NCBI GenBank assembly: GCA_963724975.1
Contig: CAVRXB010000001.1
Coordinates: 496,001 to 560,000, forward strand
Reading direction: 5' to 3'
Length of the DNA: 64,000 bases
From: CAIWHR01 sp963724975
GTDB taxonomy: Bacteria > Pseudomonadota > Gammaproteobacteria > Burkholderiales > Casimicrobiaceae
The notes under the pieces are model-generated. The model made no database searches. It saw nothing but the letters and a program-made list of their open reading frames with translations, and was not told the DNA's origin. A program made the translations under genes and the position numbers. How positions within the stretch are numbered: the first letter of the stretch is position 1; each line of letters opens with the position of its first letter. Below, in pieces: positions 54,049 through 61,453 of this stretch.

Positions 54049-55890
54049 ATGACCTACACCACTCACGACGAAACGCTGTATGCCCCACCCGCCGAAGTGC
54101 CGGAGGTGGAGCTCTACCACCCGAAAACGTTCATCGGCAAATACATCTGGAGCCAGGACGCGAAGGTCATTGCCGTCCAGTACGGAATCACGGCGATTGC
54201 GATCGGCCTGGTGGCGCTCGTGCTGTCGGGACTCATGCGGCTGCAACTCGGGTTCCCGCACGCGTTCTCGTTCATCAATCCAAGCAACTACCTCCAGTAC
54301 GTGACCATGCACGGGATGATCATGGTGATCTACCTGCTGACCGCGCTCTTTCTCGGCGGTTTCGGCAATTACTTGATCCCACTGATGGTCGGTGCGCGCG
54401 ATATGGTGTTCCCGTACGTGAACATGGTGAGCTACTGGGTGTACCTGTTCGCCGTGTTGCTGCTGGTGGCGAGCTTTTTCGTTCCCGGCGGCTCCACCGG
54501 TGCGGGCTGGACCCTCTATCCACCACAGGCGATCCTGACCGGCACACCGGGTGCGAATTGGGGAATCATATTGATGCTCGTTTCGCTCGCCTTCTTCATC
54601 ATCGGCTTCACCATGGGTGGCCTCAACTACGTGGTGACGGTGCTGCAGGCGCGCACGCGCGGCATGACGCTGATGCGCCTGCCGTTGACGGTGTGGGGCA
54701 TATTCATGGCGACGATTCTCGCGCTGCTCGCGTTTCCCGCGCTCTTCGTCAGCGCCATCATGATGATTCTGGATCAGACGCTCGGCACGAGTTTCTTCAT
54801 GCCAGCGCTGGTGTCCAGAGGCGAGCACCTCGAGTACAACGGCGGCAGCCCCATCCTGTTTCAGCACCTGTTCTGGTTTTTCGGCCACCCCGAGGTCTAC
54901 ATCGTCGCCCTGCCCGCATTTGGCATCGTTTCCGACCTGATCGCCGTCAACGCAAGAAAGAACATCTTCGGCTATCGGATGATGGTGTGGGCGATTCTCG
55001 CCATCGGCGGCTTGAGCTTCGTTGTGTGGGCGCACCATATGTACGTAAGCGGGATGAACCCGTACTTCGGTTTCTTTTTCGCCACTACCACGCTGATCAT
55101 CGCCGTTCCCACCGCTCTCAAGGTCTACAACTGGGTGCTGACCCTGTGGAAGGGCGATATCCACCTCACCGTCCCCATGCTGTTCGCCATCGGTTTCATC
55201 TTCACGTTCATCAACGGCGGGTTGACCGGTCTCTTCCTCGGCAACGTTCCGGTGGACATTCCGCTTTCCGGCACCATGTTCGTGGTCGCTCATTTCCACA
55301 TGGTGATGGCGGTGTCGCCGATCCTCGTCGTGTTCGGCGCGATCTACCACTGGTACCCGAAGATCACCGGCCGGATGCTGAACGACACGATGGGCAAGTT
55401 CCACTTCTGGGTCACGTTTCTCGGTACCTACGCGATCTACTACCCCATGCATTACCTCGGGTTCCTCGGCGTTCCGCGCCGGTATTACGCGATGGGCAAC
55501 ACTGTCTTCATTCCCGAATCGGCGCAGACTCTGAACGAGGCGATCACCATCGCAGCGCTGATCGTGGGTGCCGTTCAGGTCGTGTTCCTGTACAACCTGA
55601 TCTGGAGCTATTTCCACGGCAAGCCGGCGGGCCCCAACCCGTGGCGCGCCACGACGCTCGAATGGCAGACGCCGGACACGCCGCCGAAGCACGGCAACTT
55701 CGGCCCGACGTTGCCGGTGGTTTATCGCTGGGCCTACGACTACAGCGTTCCGGGAGCGGCCGAGGACTTCATCCCGCAGAATCAGCCGCCAACCAGGAAG
55801 GCCGCGGGTCTCGAAGGAGCGCTCGACGCCGCTGACCTCGGTGCGCAAAAACCCGACGCTTCGGGCACGCCGAAGCCGCTCGGGAAATAA
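54049..55890 (+). CDS. Cytochrome c oxidase subunit I (A-type heme-copper oxidase)
   Basis: 613 residues, about twelve membrane helices. Ligands: His88 (MHGMIMV) and His417 for the low-spin heme, His415 for the active-site heme (VVAHFHM), and His280, His329 and His330 for CuB (GHPEVY, WAHHM). Tyr284 is the cross-linked Tyr and Glu282 in GHPEVY marks subfamily A1. The K-channel Lys358 (PTALKV) and D-channel Asp/Asn (GARDMVFPYVN) are present, so proton pumping is expected. A soluble C-terminal tail follows. 51 bases after subunit II. Confidence 0.96.
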   Translation: MTYTTHDETLYAPPAEVPEVELYHPKTFIGKYIWSQDAKVIAVQYGITAIAIGLVALVLSGLMRLQLGFPHAFSFINPSNYLQYVTMHGMIMVIYLLTALFLGGFGNYLIPLMVGARDMVFPYVNMVSYWVYLFAVLLLVASFFVPGGSTGAGWTLYPPQAILTGTPGANWGIILMLVSLAFFIIGFTMGGLNYVVTVLQARTRGMTLMRLPLTVWGIFMATILALLAFPALFVSAIMMILDQTLGTSFFMPALVSRGEHLEYNGGSPILFQHLFWFFGHPEVYIVALPAFGIVSDLIAVNARKNIFGYRMMVWAILAIGGLSFVVWAHHMYVSGMNPYFGFFFATTTLIIAVPTALKVYNWVLTLWKGDIHLTVPMLFAIGFIFTFINGGLTGLFLGNVPVDIPLSGTMFVVAHFHMVMAVSPILVVFGAIYHWYPKITGRMLNDTMGKFHFWVTFLGTYAIYYPMHYLGFLGVPRRYYAMGNTVFIPESAQTLNEAITIAALIVGAVQVVFLYNLIWSYFHGKPAGPNPWRATTLEWQTPDTPPKHGNFGPTLPVVYRWAYDYSVPGAAEDFIPQNQPPTRKAAGLEGALDAADLGAQKPDASGTPKPLGK

Positions 55891-55895
55891 CGTCC

Positions 55896-56564
55896 ATGAC
55901 GACCTCGTTACTCGTCCTCGCGGTCCTCATGGCCATCATCGTCGGATGGCTCGTCTGGCCGACGTTGAACGCCAAGCCATGGGTCGAGCAGCAATCCCTC
56001 GCTGCCGATGGCGAAGGCACGCTGCCGCTGCCGCCGATCAAAGTCGGGCTGGGTGTCTTTCTCGCGGTTGCGACGTCGCTGTTCGCGCTCCTCATCAGCG
56101 CCTACCACATGCGGATGATGGAGGCCGACTGGACCACGCTCGAGCTGCCCAAGGTGCTGTGGCTCAATACCGCGGTGCTGATCGTCGGGGGCATCGCCAT
56201 GCAATGGACGCGCACAGCGGCGCAACGGGGACAGGCGGAACCAGTAAGAGCCGGCCTCATCGGCGCCGGCGTCTTCACGTTTCTGTTTCTCGCCGGGCAG
56301 CTCTGGGCTTGGCAGCAGCTCAACGCTGCGGGCTACTTCCTCGCGTCCGATCCCGCTGCCTCCTTTTTCTACCTGCTGACCGCGCTGCACGGACTCCACT
56401 TGCTGGGCGGCCTCTGGGTCTGGGGAAGGACCACGGTTAAGGTGCTGCGCGGCGTCGAGATCGCCAAGGTACGAATCAGCGTTGAGCTCTGCACGGTGTA
56501 CTGGCACTATCTGCTGCTGGTCTGGCTCGTGCTGTTCGCCGTGCTGCTGAAGACACATTCCTAA
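55896..56564 (+). CDS. Heme-copper oxidase subunit III, first copy
   Basis: 222 residues with about six hydrophobic segments. C-terminal half typical of subunit III (FLFLAGQLWAWQQL, FFYLLTALHGLHLLGG, VYWHYLLLVWLVLF). The N-terminal helix is separated by a polar loop. Starts five bases after subunit I and is followed by a second subunit III-like gene; such pairs occur in several caa3/CoxMOPN-type operons. Confidence 0.88.
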   Translation: MTTSLLVLAVLMAIIVGWLVWPTLNAKPWVEQQSLAADGEGTLPLPPIKVGLGVFLAVATSLFALLISAYHMRMMEADWTTLELPKVLWLNTAVLIVGGIAMQWTRTAAQRGQAEPVRAGLIGAGVFTFLFLAGQLWAWQQLNAAGYFLASDPAASFFYLLTALHGLHLLGGLWVWGRTTVKVLRGVEIAKVRISVELCTVYWHYLLLVWLVLFAVLLKTHS

Positions 56565-56578
56565 GGGGACCCAACGAT

Positions 56579-57316
56579 ATGACGCAACCGGGAGTGGCGA
56601 CGGGAGTGGTAAATCCGGAACAAGCGGTTCCGCTCGTCGGAGGCGTGCAAGGCATCGTCGCGGACTGGTCGTCGGACCAGCGGGCGTTCAAGAACGTCCC
56701 GTGGGGCAAGGCGATGATGTGGATCTTTCTCTTGAGCGACACGTTCATCTTCAGCTCGTTTTTGATCTCGTACATGACCGTGCGCATCTCCACCACGGTC
56801 CCCTGGCCCAACCCCAGCGAAGTTTTCGCCTTGACGATCGGGGGCAAGAGCATTCCGCTCATCCTGATCGCGATCATGACGTTCATCCTGATCAGCAGCA
56901 GCGGAACGATGGCCCTGGCGGTCAACTACGGCTATCGCAAGAATCGCGTCGTGACGTTCTGGCTGTTGCTGGCGACCGCGGCATTGGGAGCCACATTCGT
57001 CGGAATGCAGGCCTTCGAGTGGAGCAAGCTGATCTTCGAGGAAGGCGTGCGTCCGTGGGGCAACCCCATGGGCGCGGCCCAGTTCGGCTCGAGCTTTTTC
57101 ATGATCACCGGCTTCCACGGCACCCACGTGTCGATCGGCGTGATCTTCCTGATCATCGTAGCGATCAAGGTATTGCGCGGAGATCTAGACAAGCAACGGC
57201 CAGGTTTCCTGACCGGCCGGAGAGGCAATTACGAGATCGTCGAAACCATGGGGCTCTATTGGCACTTCGTCGATCTGGTGTGGGTATTCATCTTCGCCGT
57301 TTTCTATCTCTGGTAG
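56579..57316 (+). CDS. Heme-copper oxidase subunit III, second copy
   Basis: 245 residues. NVPWGKAMMWIFLLSDTFIFSSFLISY, FVGMQAFEWSKLI, FFMITGFHGTHVSIG and TMGLYWHFVDLVWVFIF are characteristic subunit III segments. A hydrophilic 40-residue N-terminal tail precedes helix 1. Together with the preceding gene it gives the operon two subunit III paralogues; whether both enter one complex is not known from sequence. Confidence 0.92.
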   Translation: MTQPGVATGVVNPEQAVPLVGGVQGIVADWSSDQRAFKNVPWGKAMMWIFLLSDTFIFSSFLISYMTVRISTTVPWPNPSEVFALTIGGKSIPLILIAIMTFILISSSGTMALAVNYGYRKNRVVTFWLLLATAALGATFVGMQAFEWSKLIFEEGVRPWGNPMGAAQFGSSFFMITGFHGTHVSIGVIFLIIVAIKVLRGDLDKQRPGFLTGRRGNYEIVETMGLYWHFVDLVWVFIFAVFYLW

Positions 57317-57323
57317 ATCAACC

Positions 57324-57737
57324 ATGGCACATGCAGAGGGGCAGCATCACCCATCCGCCGGGGAGCATCACGCCGCGGCGGCCGCGCATCACGAGGTAGG
57401 GCAACAGCATCCACTTGGCATCTATTTCAAGATCTGGGGGTTGCTGTTCGTTCTTTCCGCCGCGTCGTACGCCGTCGACTACTTCCATGTTCAGGGCTAC
57501 CTCAGATGGTTCCTGATACTCACGTTCATGATGCTGAAGGCGGGGCTGATCGTCGCCGTCTTCATGCACATGGTGTGGGAGAGGCTCGCACTCGTGTATG
57601 CCATCCTGGTGCCACCGCTGCTGCTAATGGTGCTCCTGGTGATCGGCGCCCGCGAAGGTGATCACACCTTCCTCACCCGGGGCACTTTCTTCGGGGCCCC
57701 ACCCGCGGTCGCAGCGCCGGCACAGCATCCCAAGTAA
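57324..57737 (+). CDS. Cytochrome c oxidase subunit IV (small, prokaryotic type)
   Basis: 137 residues, three hydrophobic helices (IYFKIWGLLFVLSAASYAVDYF, WFLILTFMMLKAGLIVAVFMHM, LVYAILVPPLLLMVLLVIG). The FMHM segment is typical of the family. The N-terminal 30 residues are His-rich (EGQHHPSAGEHHAAAAAHH), possibly metal-binding or merely a linker. Seven bases after the second subunit III gene. Confidence 0.87.
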   Translation: MAHAEGQHHPSAGEHHAAAAAHHEVGQQHPLGIYFKIWGLLFVLSAASYAVDYFHVQGYLRWFLILTFMMLKAGLIVAVFMHMVWERLALVYAILVPPLLLMVLLVIGAREGDHTFLTRGTFFGAPPAVAAPAQHPK

Positions 57738-57786
57738 CGCGCGGCGTGCGCGAGCGGTCAAGGGACGAGGAAACAAGGACAGCAAG

Positions 57787-58356
57787 ATGAAGATGCTGAG
57801 GCACTACTTCATAAGCGACGATCTCGACGACCTTGAAACCATCGAAGAGCAGCTGGAGAGCGCCGGGGTCTCCACGCCGCAAATCCATGTGCTCACTGCG
57901 CACGATGCCGAGCTCGACCACCACGAGCATCTGCATCGGGTTCAGTCGTTCATGAAAAAGGACGTCGTTCACTCGACGCTGGTCGGCGCCGCTGTCGGCG
58001 TTTGTTTGTTCGTGCTGGTGCTAGCGGTCGCCTATTTCGCCGGCTGGACCAACACGGCTGCCGGCTGGGTACCGTTTATCTTTCTGGCCGTCATCGTCCT
58101 CGGATTCTCCACTTGGGAAGGCGGGCTGTTCGGTCTGCACAAGCCCAATTTTCATCTGGCGCGTTTCGAAGAGCACATCAAGAACGACAAGCACATTCTC
58201 TTCGTCGATCTCGAGCACGACCAGGAAGAGATACTTTCAAGGGTGCTGAAATCCCACCCGAAGCTCGAACCGGCGGGATCGGAATCGCTGCACCGCCACT
58301 GGTTCGTCGCGGTACAGAAGAAAGTGCCGCAATTCTTCCGGCAGACATTTCCATAG
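57787..58356 (+). CDS. Conserved two-helix membrane protein of unknown function
   Basis: 189 residues from the ATG at 57787 (AAGGA upstream). A cytoplasmic N-terminal domain (YFISDDLDDLETIEEQLESAGV ... IHVLTAHDAELDHHEHL) is followed by two membrane helices (GAAVGVCLFVLVLAVAYFAG, FIFLAVIVLGFSTW) and a soluble C-terminal domain (HIKNDKHILFVDLEHDQEE). Similar proteins occur in other proteobacteria without assigned function. Last gene of the oxidase operon, nine bases from the tRNA-Thr 3' end, convergent. Confidence 0.7.
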   Translation: MKMLRHYFISDDLDDLETIEEQLESAGVSTPQIHVLTAHDAELDHHEHLHRVQSFMKKDVVHSTLVGAAVGVCLFVLVLAVAYFAGWTNTAAGWVPFIFLAVIVLGFSTWEGGLFGLHKPNFHLARFEEHIKNDKHILFVDLEHDQEEILSRVLKSHPKLEPAGSESLHRHWFVAVQKKVPQFFRQTFP

Positions 58357-58364
58357 CTTGTGGG

Positions 58365-58437
58365 TGCCGGCAGTAGGAATCGAACCCACGACCAACGGTT
58401 TACAAAACCGCTGCTCTACCAACTGAGCTATGCCGGC
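58365..58437 (-). tRNA. tRNA-Thr (anticodon TGT)
   Basis: Complete cloverleaf, 73 bases without CCA. Acceptor GCCGGCA/TGCCGGC with discriminator A, D-arm GCTC-AGTTGGTA-GAGC, anticodon arm GCGGT-TTTGTAA-ACCGT giving TGT (reads ACA), and T-arm GTGGG-TTCGATT-CCTAC. CCA is not encoded (ACCCA follows the acceptor). Its 3' end faces the oxidase operon. Confidence 0.95.
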
Positions 58438-58595
58438 CCGGCAGTAATTTTACCTGCGTCGCCGTTGCGACTGCAGGATAACCCGCCAGCCGGGCGCGCG
58501 AATGGCATAATTACGGCCGCCTGCCGATAAGCAACAACCTCCCCAACCGGGGGACATCGCTGGCGCTCTTCCCGTCCAACGATCCGGCAGCGCTC

Positions 58596-61442
58596 GTGAC
58601 GTACAGGTCCCGCAGGTTTTTCCTCGTGGTCGCTTTCGCCGCCGCCGTATTGAGCGCGGGGACGGCGGGTGCCGAGCTTCCGCAAGACCTCGGTTTGTAC
58701 CGCGCACAAAAGAATCAGCTGTTGCTCGATTTCAACCGTGACGGTAAGCCGGACCGTAAGCTCACGTTGTCACCGGCGCCCCAATTTGTGCTCGCCGCCG
58801 ACATGGACGGCGATGGGATCGCCGACATCGTCACGTACAGCGCCGGCGTCTGGTCCGTCGACCTCAACCAGGATGGCGTTCCGGATTCGACTTACGTGTT
58901 CAGCGGCATGGCCGGCGACGTGCCGCTGCTGGGTGATGTCGACGGTGACGGCAAGATCGATCTCGTGATCTACCACGACGGCATGTGGTACGCGAGCACG
59001 CATCGTGACGGCGTTGCAGATCGCCAGTACATGTTCGGCGGCCTGCCAGGTGACATCCCCGTCCTCGGCGACATCAAGTGCGACGGCGTCGCGGTCCGCA
59101 TGATCTATCGCTCGGGCAAGTGGCTCGCGGATCTTGCGGGCGACGGCACGCCGACGCAGATCGCAACCTTCGGCGGCGACGCCGCCGATATACCGTTCGC
59201 CGCGGACTGGGATGGCGATTGCAACGCCGATCTCGGCATCTTTCGCGACGGCATATGGATGGTCCTCGTCAATCCCCTGACCGCCGCCCCCTCGCTGCGA
59301 CAGGTGGCATATGGCGCGCCGGGCGACGTTCCAGTCGCTGCCCGGCTCGACCGCAACCTTGCATCGCCGAAGTTTCAACGGACGGTGTCGCATTTCGGCA
59401 CGTATCAGCCTTCGATTTTCACGTTCGACTTCCGGATGACGGCGCGTCCAGACGCCGATCTCATCCTCTATCCCGGCGTCAGCGCGACGCACGCGCTCGC
59501 GGGCGACCTCGACGGCAACGGCAAGAGTAGCCTCGTCCTGTACAACGGCGGCGTCTGGCTCGTCGACCGCGGCATGGACGGCACGGCGGACGACGTTTAC
59601 ACATTGGGCGGCGCGCCGCAGGACGTTCCGCTCGTCGGCGACGTCGACGGCGACGGCCACGCGGATCTCGTAATCTACCGCAACGGCACGTGGTACGTCA
59701 GCTCCGCACGCGACGGCATAGTTTCCCTCGAGCACCATTTCGGCGGTGTGTTCGGCGATATTCCGGTTCTCGCCGATATCGACGGCGACGGCCGCGCCGA
59801 TTTCGGCATCTATCGTGGTGGCACCTGGTATTTCGACACGCATCGTGACGGCACCGCGCTGGTCACGTACTCCTTTGGCGGCCTGTCCGGCGATATCCCG
59901 CTCGTCACGGACTGGAACGACGACGGCCGGCCCGACCTTGTCATCTATCGCGGCGGCGAATGGATCGTCAACACGGATCTGACTTCCGCGTCGGCCACCA
60001 TCTACGACTCGTTCGGGGCTGCGACTGATCTTCCGGTTGTCGGGAATTTCGTGGTCGAAACGAGCGTCACCCCCGTGCTGTTCGCCGCGCAGGGTCGCCC
60101 GATTCGCACGCAAGGGGCGGGAATACTGAGCCCGACCATCGCGGATTTCAACCGCGACGGGCGCGACGAGCCGCTGGGCGGCCGCAACGACGGAACCGGC
60201 AGCATCCTTGGCATCGACCTTGCCACCGCGGGATTGGCCAATCTCTTCTCTCCGGGCCGCGTCAACCGCGACTGCCGCGCCGCCGACTTCAATGGCGATG
60301 GCCGCATCGATCTCGTCTGCAACACATACTCGGATATCAACAACGCCGCCTCCTTCGCGCGCCTCTTCCTGGGCAACGGCAAGGGGGGGTTTGTTGAAGA
60401 CCCGGCTTTTGCGGCCCTCGACATTCGCGGCTTCGGCGAGACGATTCTCGCCGCCGACTTCAACAACGACGGCGCGGTCGACCTGTTCATCCCCTACTAC
60501 AGCCATAACGACCCGCGCGAGCATTCGTATCTTTTGATCAACGACGGCACCGGCCACTTCACCGACAGTGCCGACAAAGCGGGTGTCGCGCTGCGCGGCG
60601 TGCCGTTGTCACATAAAGTCGAAGGGGCGCAGGCGGTGGACTACGACGGCGACGGCTGGATTGACTTCTATGTCGGCGGCCGCCTTTTCCACAACAACGG
60701 CGATCTCACTTTTACCGATGTCACCAACGCTGTCGGACTCCCGGGCGACTTCGACGAAGGCATCAAGTTCATCGACTGGAACAACGACGGCCTTCTCGAC
60801 CTCATCATCCACCACCCGGTCTTCGGACCCGCGCTGTGGGAATTCGACGGGGCGCGGTTCACCCGCCGCGATGTGATGCCCCAATACCTCAGTTCAAACA
60901 TTTACGGATTGAACGCCGCGGACTTCAACGGCGATGGCCGCGAGGACCTGATCCTTGCCGGCGGGCCCGAAGCCGCATCGTACGTATTGCTCAATACAGG
61001 CGCCGAATTCGAGCGCAACCCGGTGACGCTGATCGACAACCTGTCCTTCGGCCCGGTGGCCGCGTGCGACATTGACGGCGACGGCGCGATCGACCTGGTG
61101 CTCTCGCGCGGCATCCGTCCGACCGTCGTGGCGCGCAACATCTCCCCCAGTATCAACCGGCAAACGCTGATCATCGAAGTGGTCGACGCGCTCGGCCGCC
61201 GCAACCAGTTTGGGCGGGTCGTGCACGTCCGCCCCGGCAACGCGCCAAGCGTGAGGATGACGCGAGTCGTCGACAGCGGCTCCGGTATCCTTGCGCAGAC
61301 ACCCTATCCGCTCACGGTCCCGACGCCGTACGCGGGCACGCACCGTGTCGACGTCCGGTTCGCCGGCGCAATGTATGCGTTCTCGATGCGGCCGGGCGAG
61401 CGGGTCCGCGTGTTTGCGAACGGACACATTGTGCGCTTCTGA
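58596..61442 (+). CDS. Secreted FG-GAP/VCBS-type repeat protein, intact copy
   Basis: 948 residues from a GTG. Signal peptide ends near AGTAGAELP. About fifteen acidic Ca-binding loops of the type DxDGDGxxD (DMDGDGIAD, DVDGDGKID, DIDGDGRAD, DFNNDGAVD and so on), spaced about 45-50 residues in the first half and embedded in beta-propeller-like repeats. The C-terminal part (DALGRRNQFGRVVHVRPG) resembles the ASPIC/UnbV domain that often ends such proteins. Probably exported and Ca-stabilised; the ligand is unknown. A diverged tandem paralogue follows after 11 bases. Confidence 0.85.
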   Translation: MTYRSRRFFLVVAFAAAVLSAGTAGAELPQDLGLYRAQKNQLLLDFNRDGKPDRKLTLSPAPQFVLAADMDGDGIADIVTYSAGVWSVDLNQDGVPDSTYVFSGMAGDVPLLGDVDGDGKIDLVIYHDGMWYASTHRDGVADRQYMFGGLPGDIPVLGDIKCDGVAVRMIYRSGKWLADLAGDGTPTQIATFGGDAADIPFAADWDGDCNADLGIFRDGIWMVLVNPLTAAPSLRQVAYGAPGDVPVAARLDRNLASPKFQRTVSHFGTYQPSIFTFDFRMTARPDADLILYPGVSATHALAGDLDGNGKSSLVLYNGGVWLVDRGMDGTADDVYTLGGAPQDVPLVGDVDGDGHADLVIYRNGTWYVSSARDGIVSLEHHFGGVFGDIPVLADIDGDGRADFGIYRGGTWYFDTHRDGTALVTYSFGGLSGDIPLVTDWNDDGRPDLVIYRGGEWIVNTDLTSASATIYDSFGAATDLPVVGNFVVETSVTPVLFAAQGRPIRTQGAGILSPTIADFNRDGRDEPLGGRNDGTGSILGIDLATAGLANLFSPGRVNRDCRAADFNGDGRIDLVCNTYSDINNAASFARLFLGNGKGGFVEDPAFAALDIRGFGETILAADFNNDGAVDLFIPYYSHNDPREHSYLLINDGTGHFTDSADKAGVALRGVPLSHKVEGAQAVDYDGDGWIDFYVGGRLFHNNGDLTFTDVTNAVGLPGDFDEGIKFIDWNNDGLLDLIIHHPVFGPALWEFDGARFTRRDVMPQYLSSNIYGLNAADFNGDGREDLILAGGPEAASYVLLNTGAEFERNPVTLIDNLSFGPVAACDIDGDGAIDLVLSRGIRPTVVARNISPSINRQTLIIEVVDALGRRNQFGRVVHVRPGNAPSVRMTRVVDSGSGILAQTPYPLTVPTPYAGTHRVDVRFAGAMYAFSMRPGERVRVFANGHIVRF

Positions 61443-61453
61443 GGCGGATCGCC

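Noticed and set aside
52645..55848. 1067-codon minus-strand frame opposite the oxidase subunits II and I
   Set aside because: His/Arg/Glu-rich shadow; the plus-strand genes carry all metal ligands.
58770..60557. 595-codon minus-strand frame opposite the FG-GAP gene
   Set aside because: Val/Asp-rich shadow generated by the repeated Asp/Gly codons; no start context.
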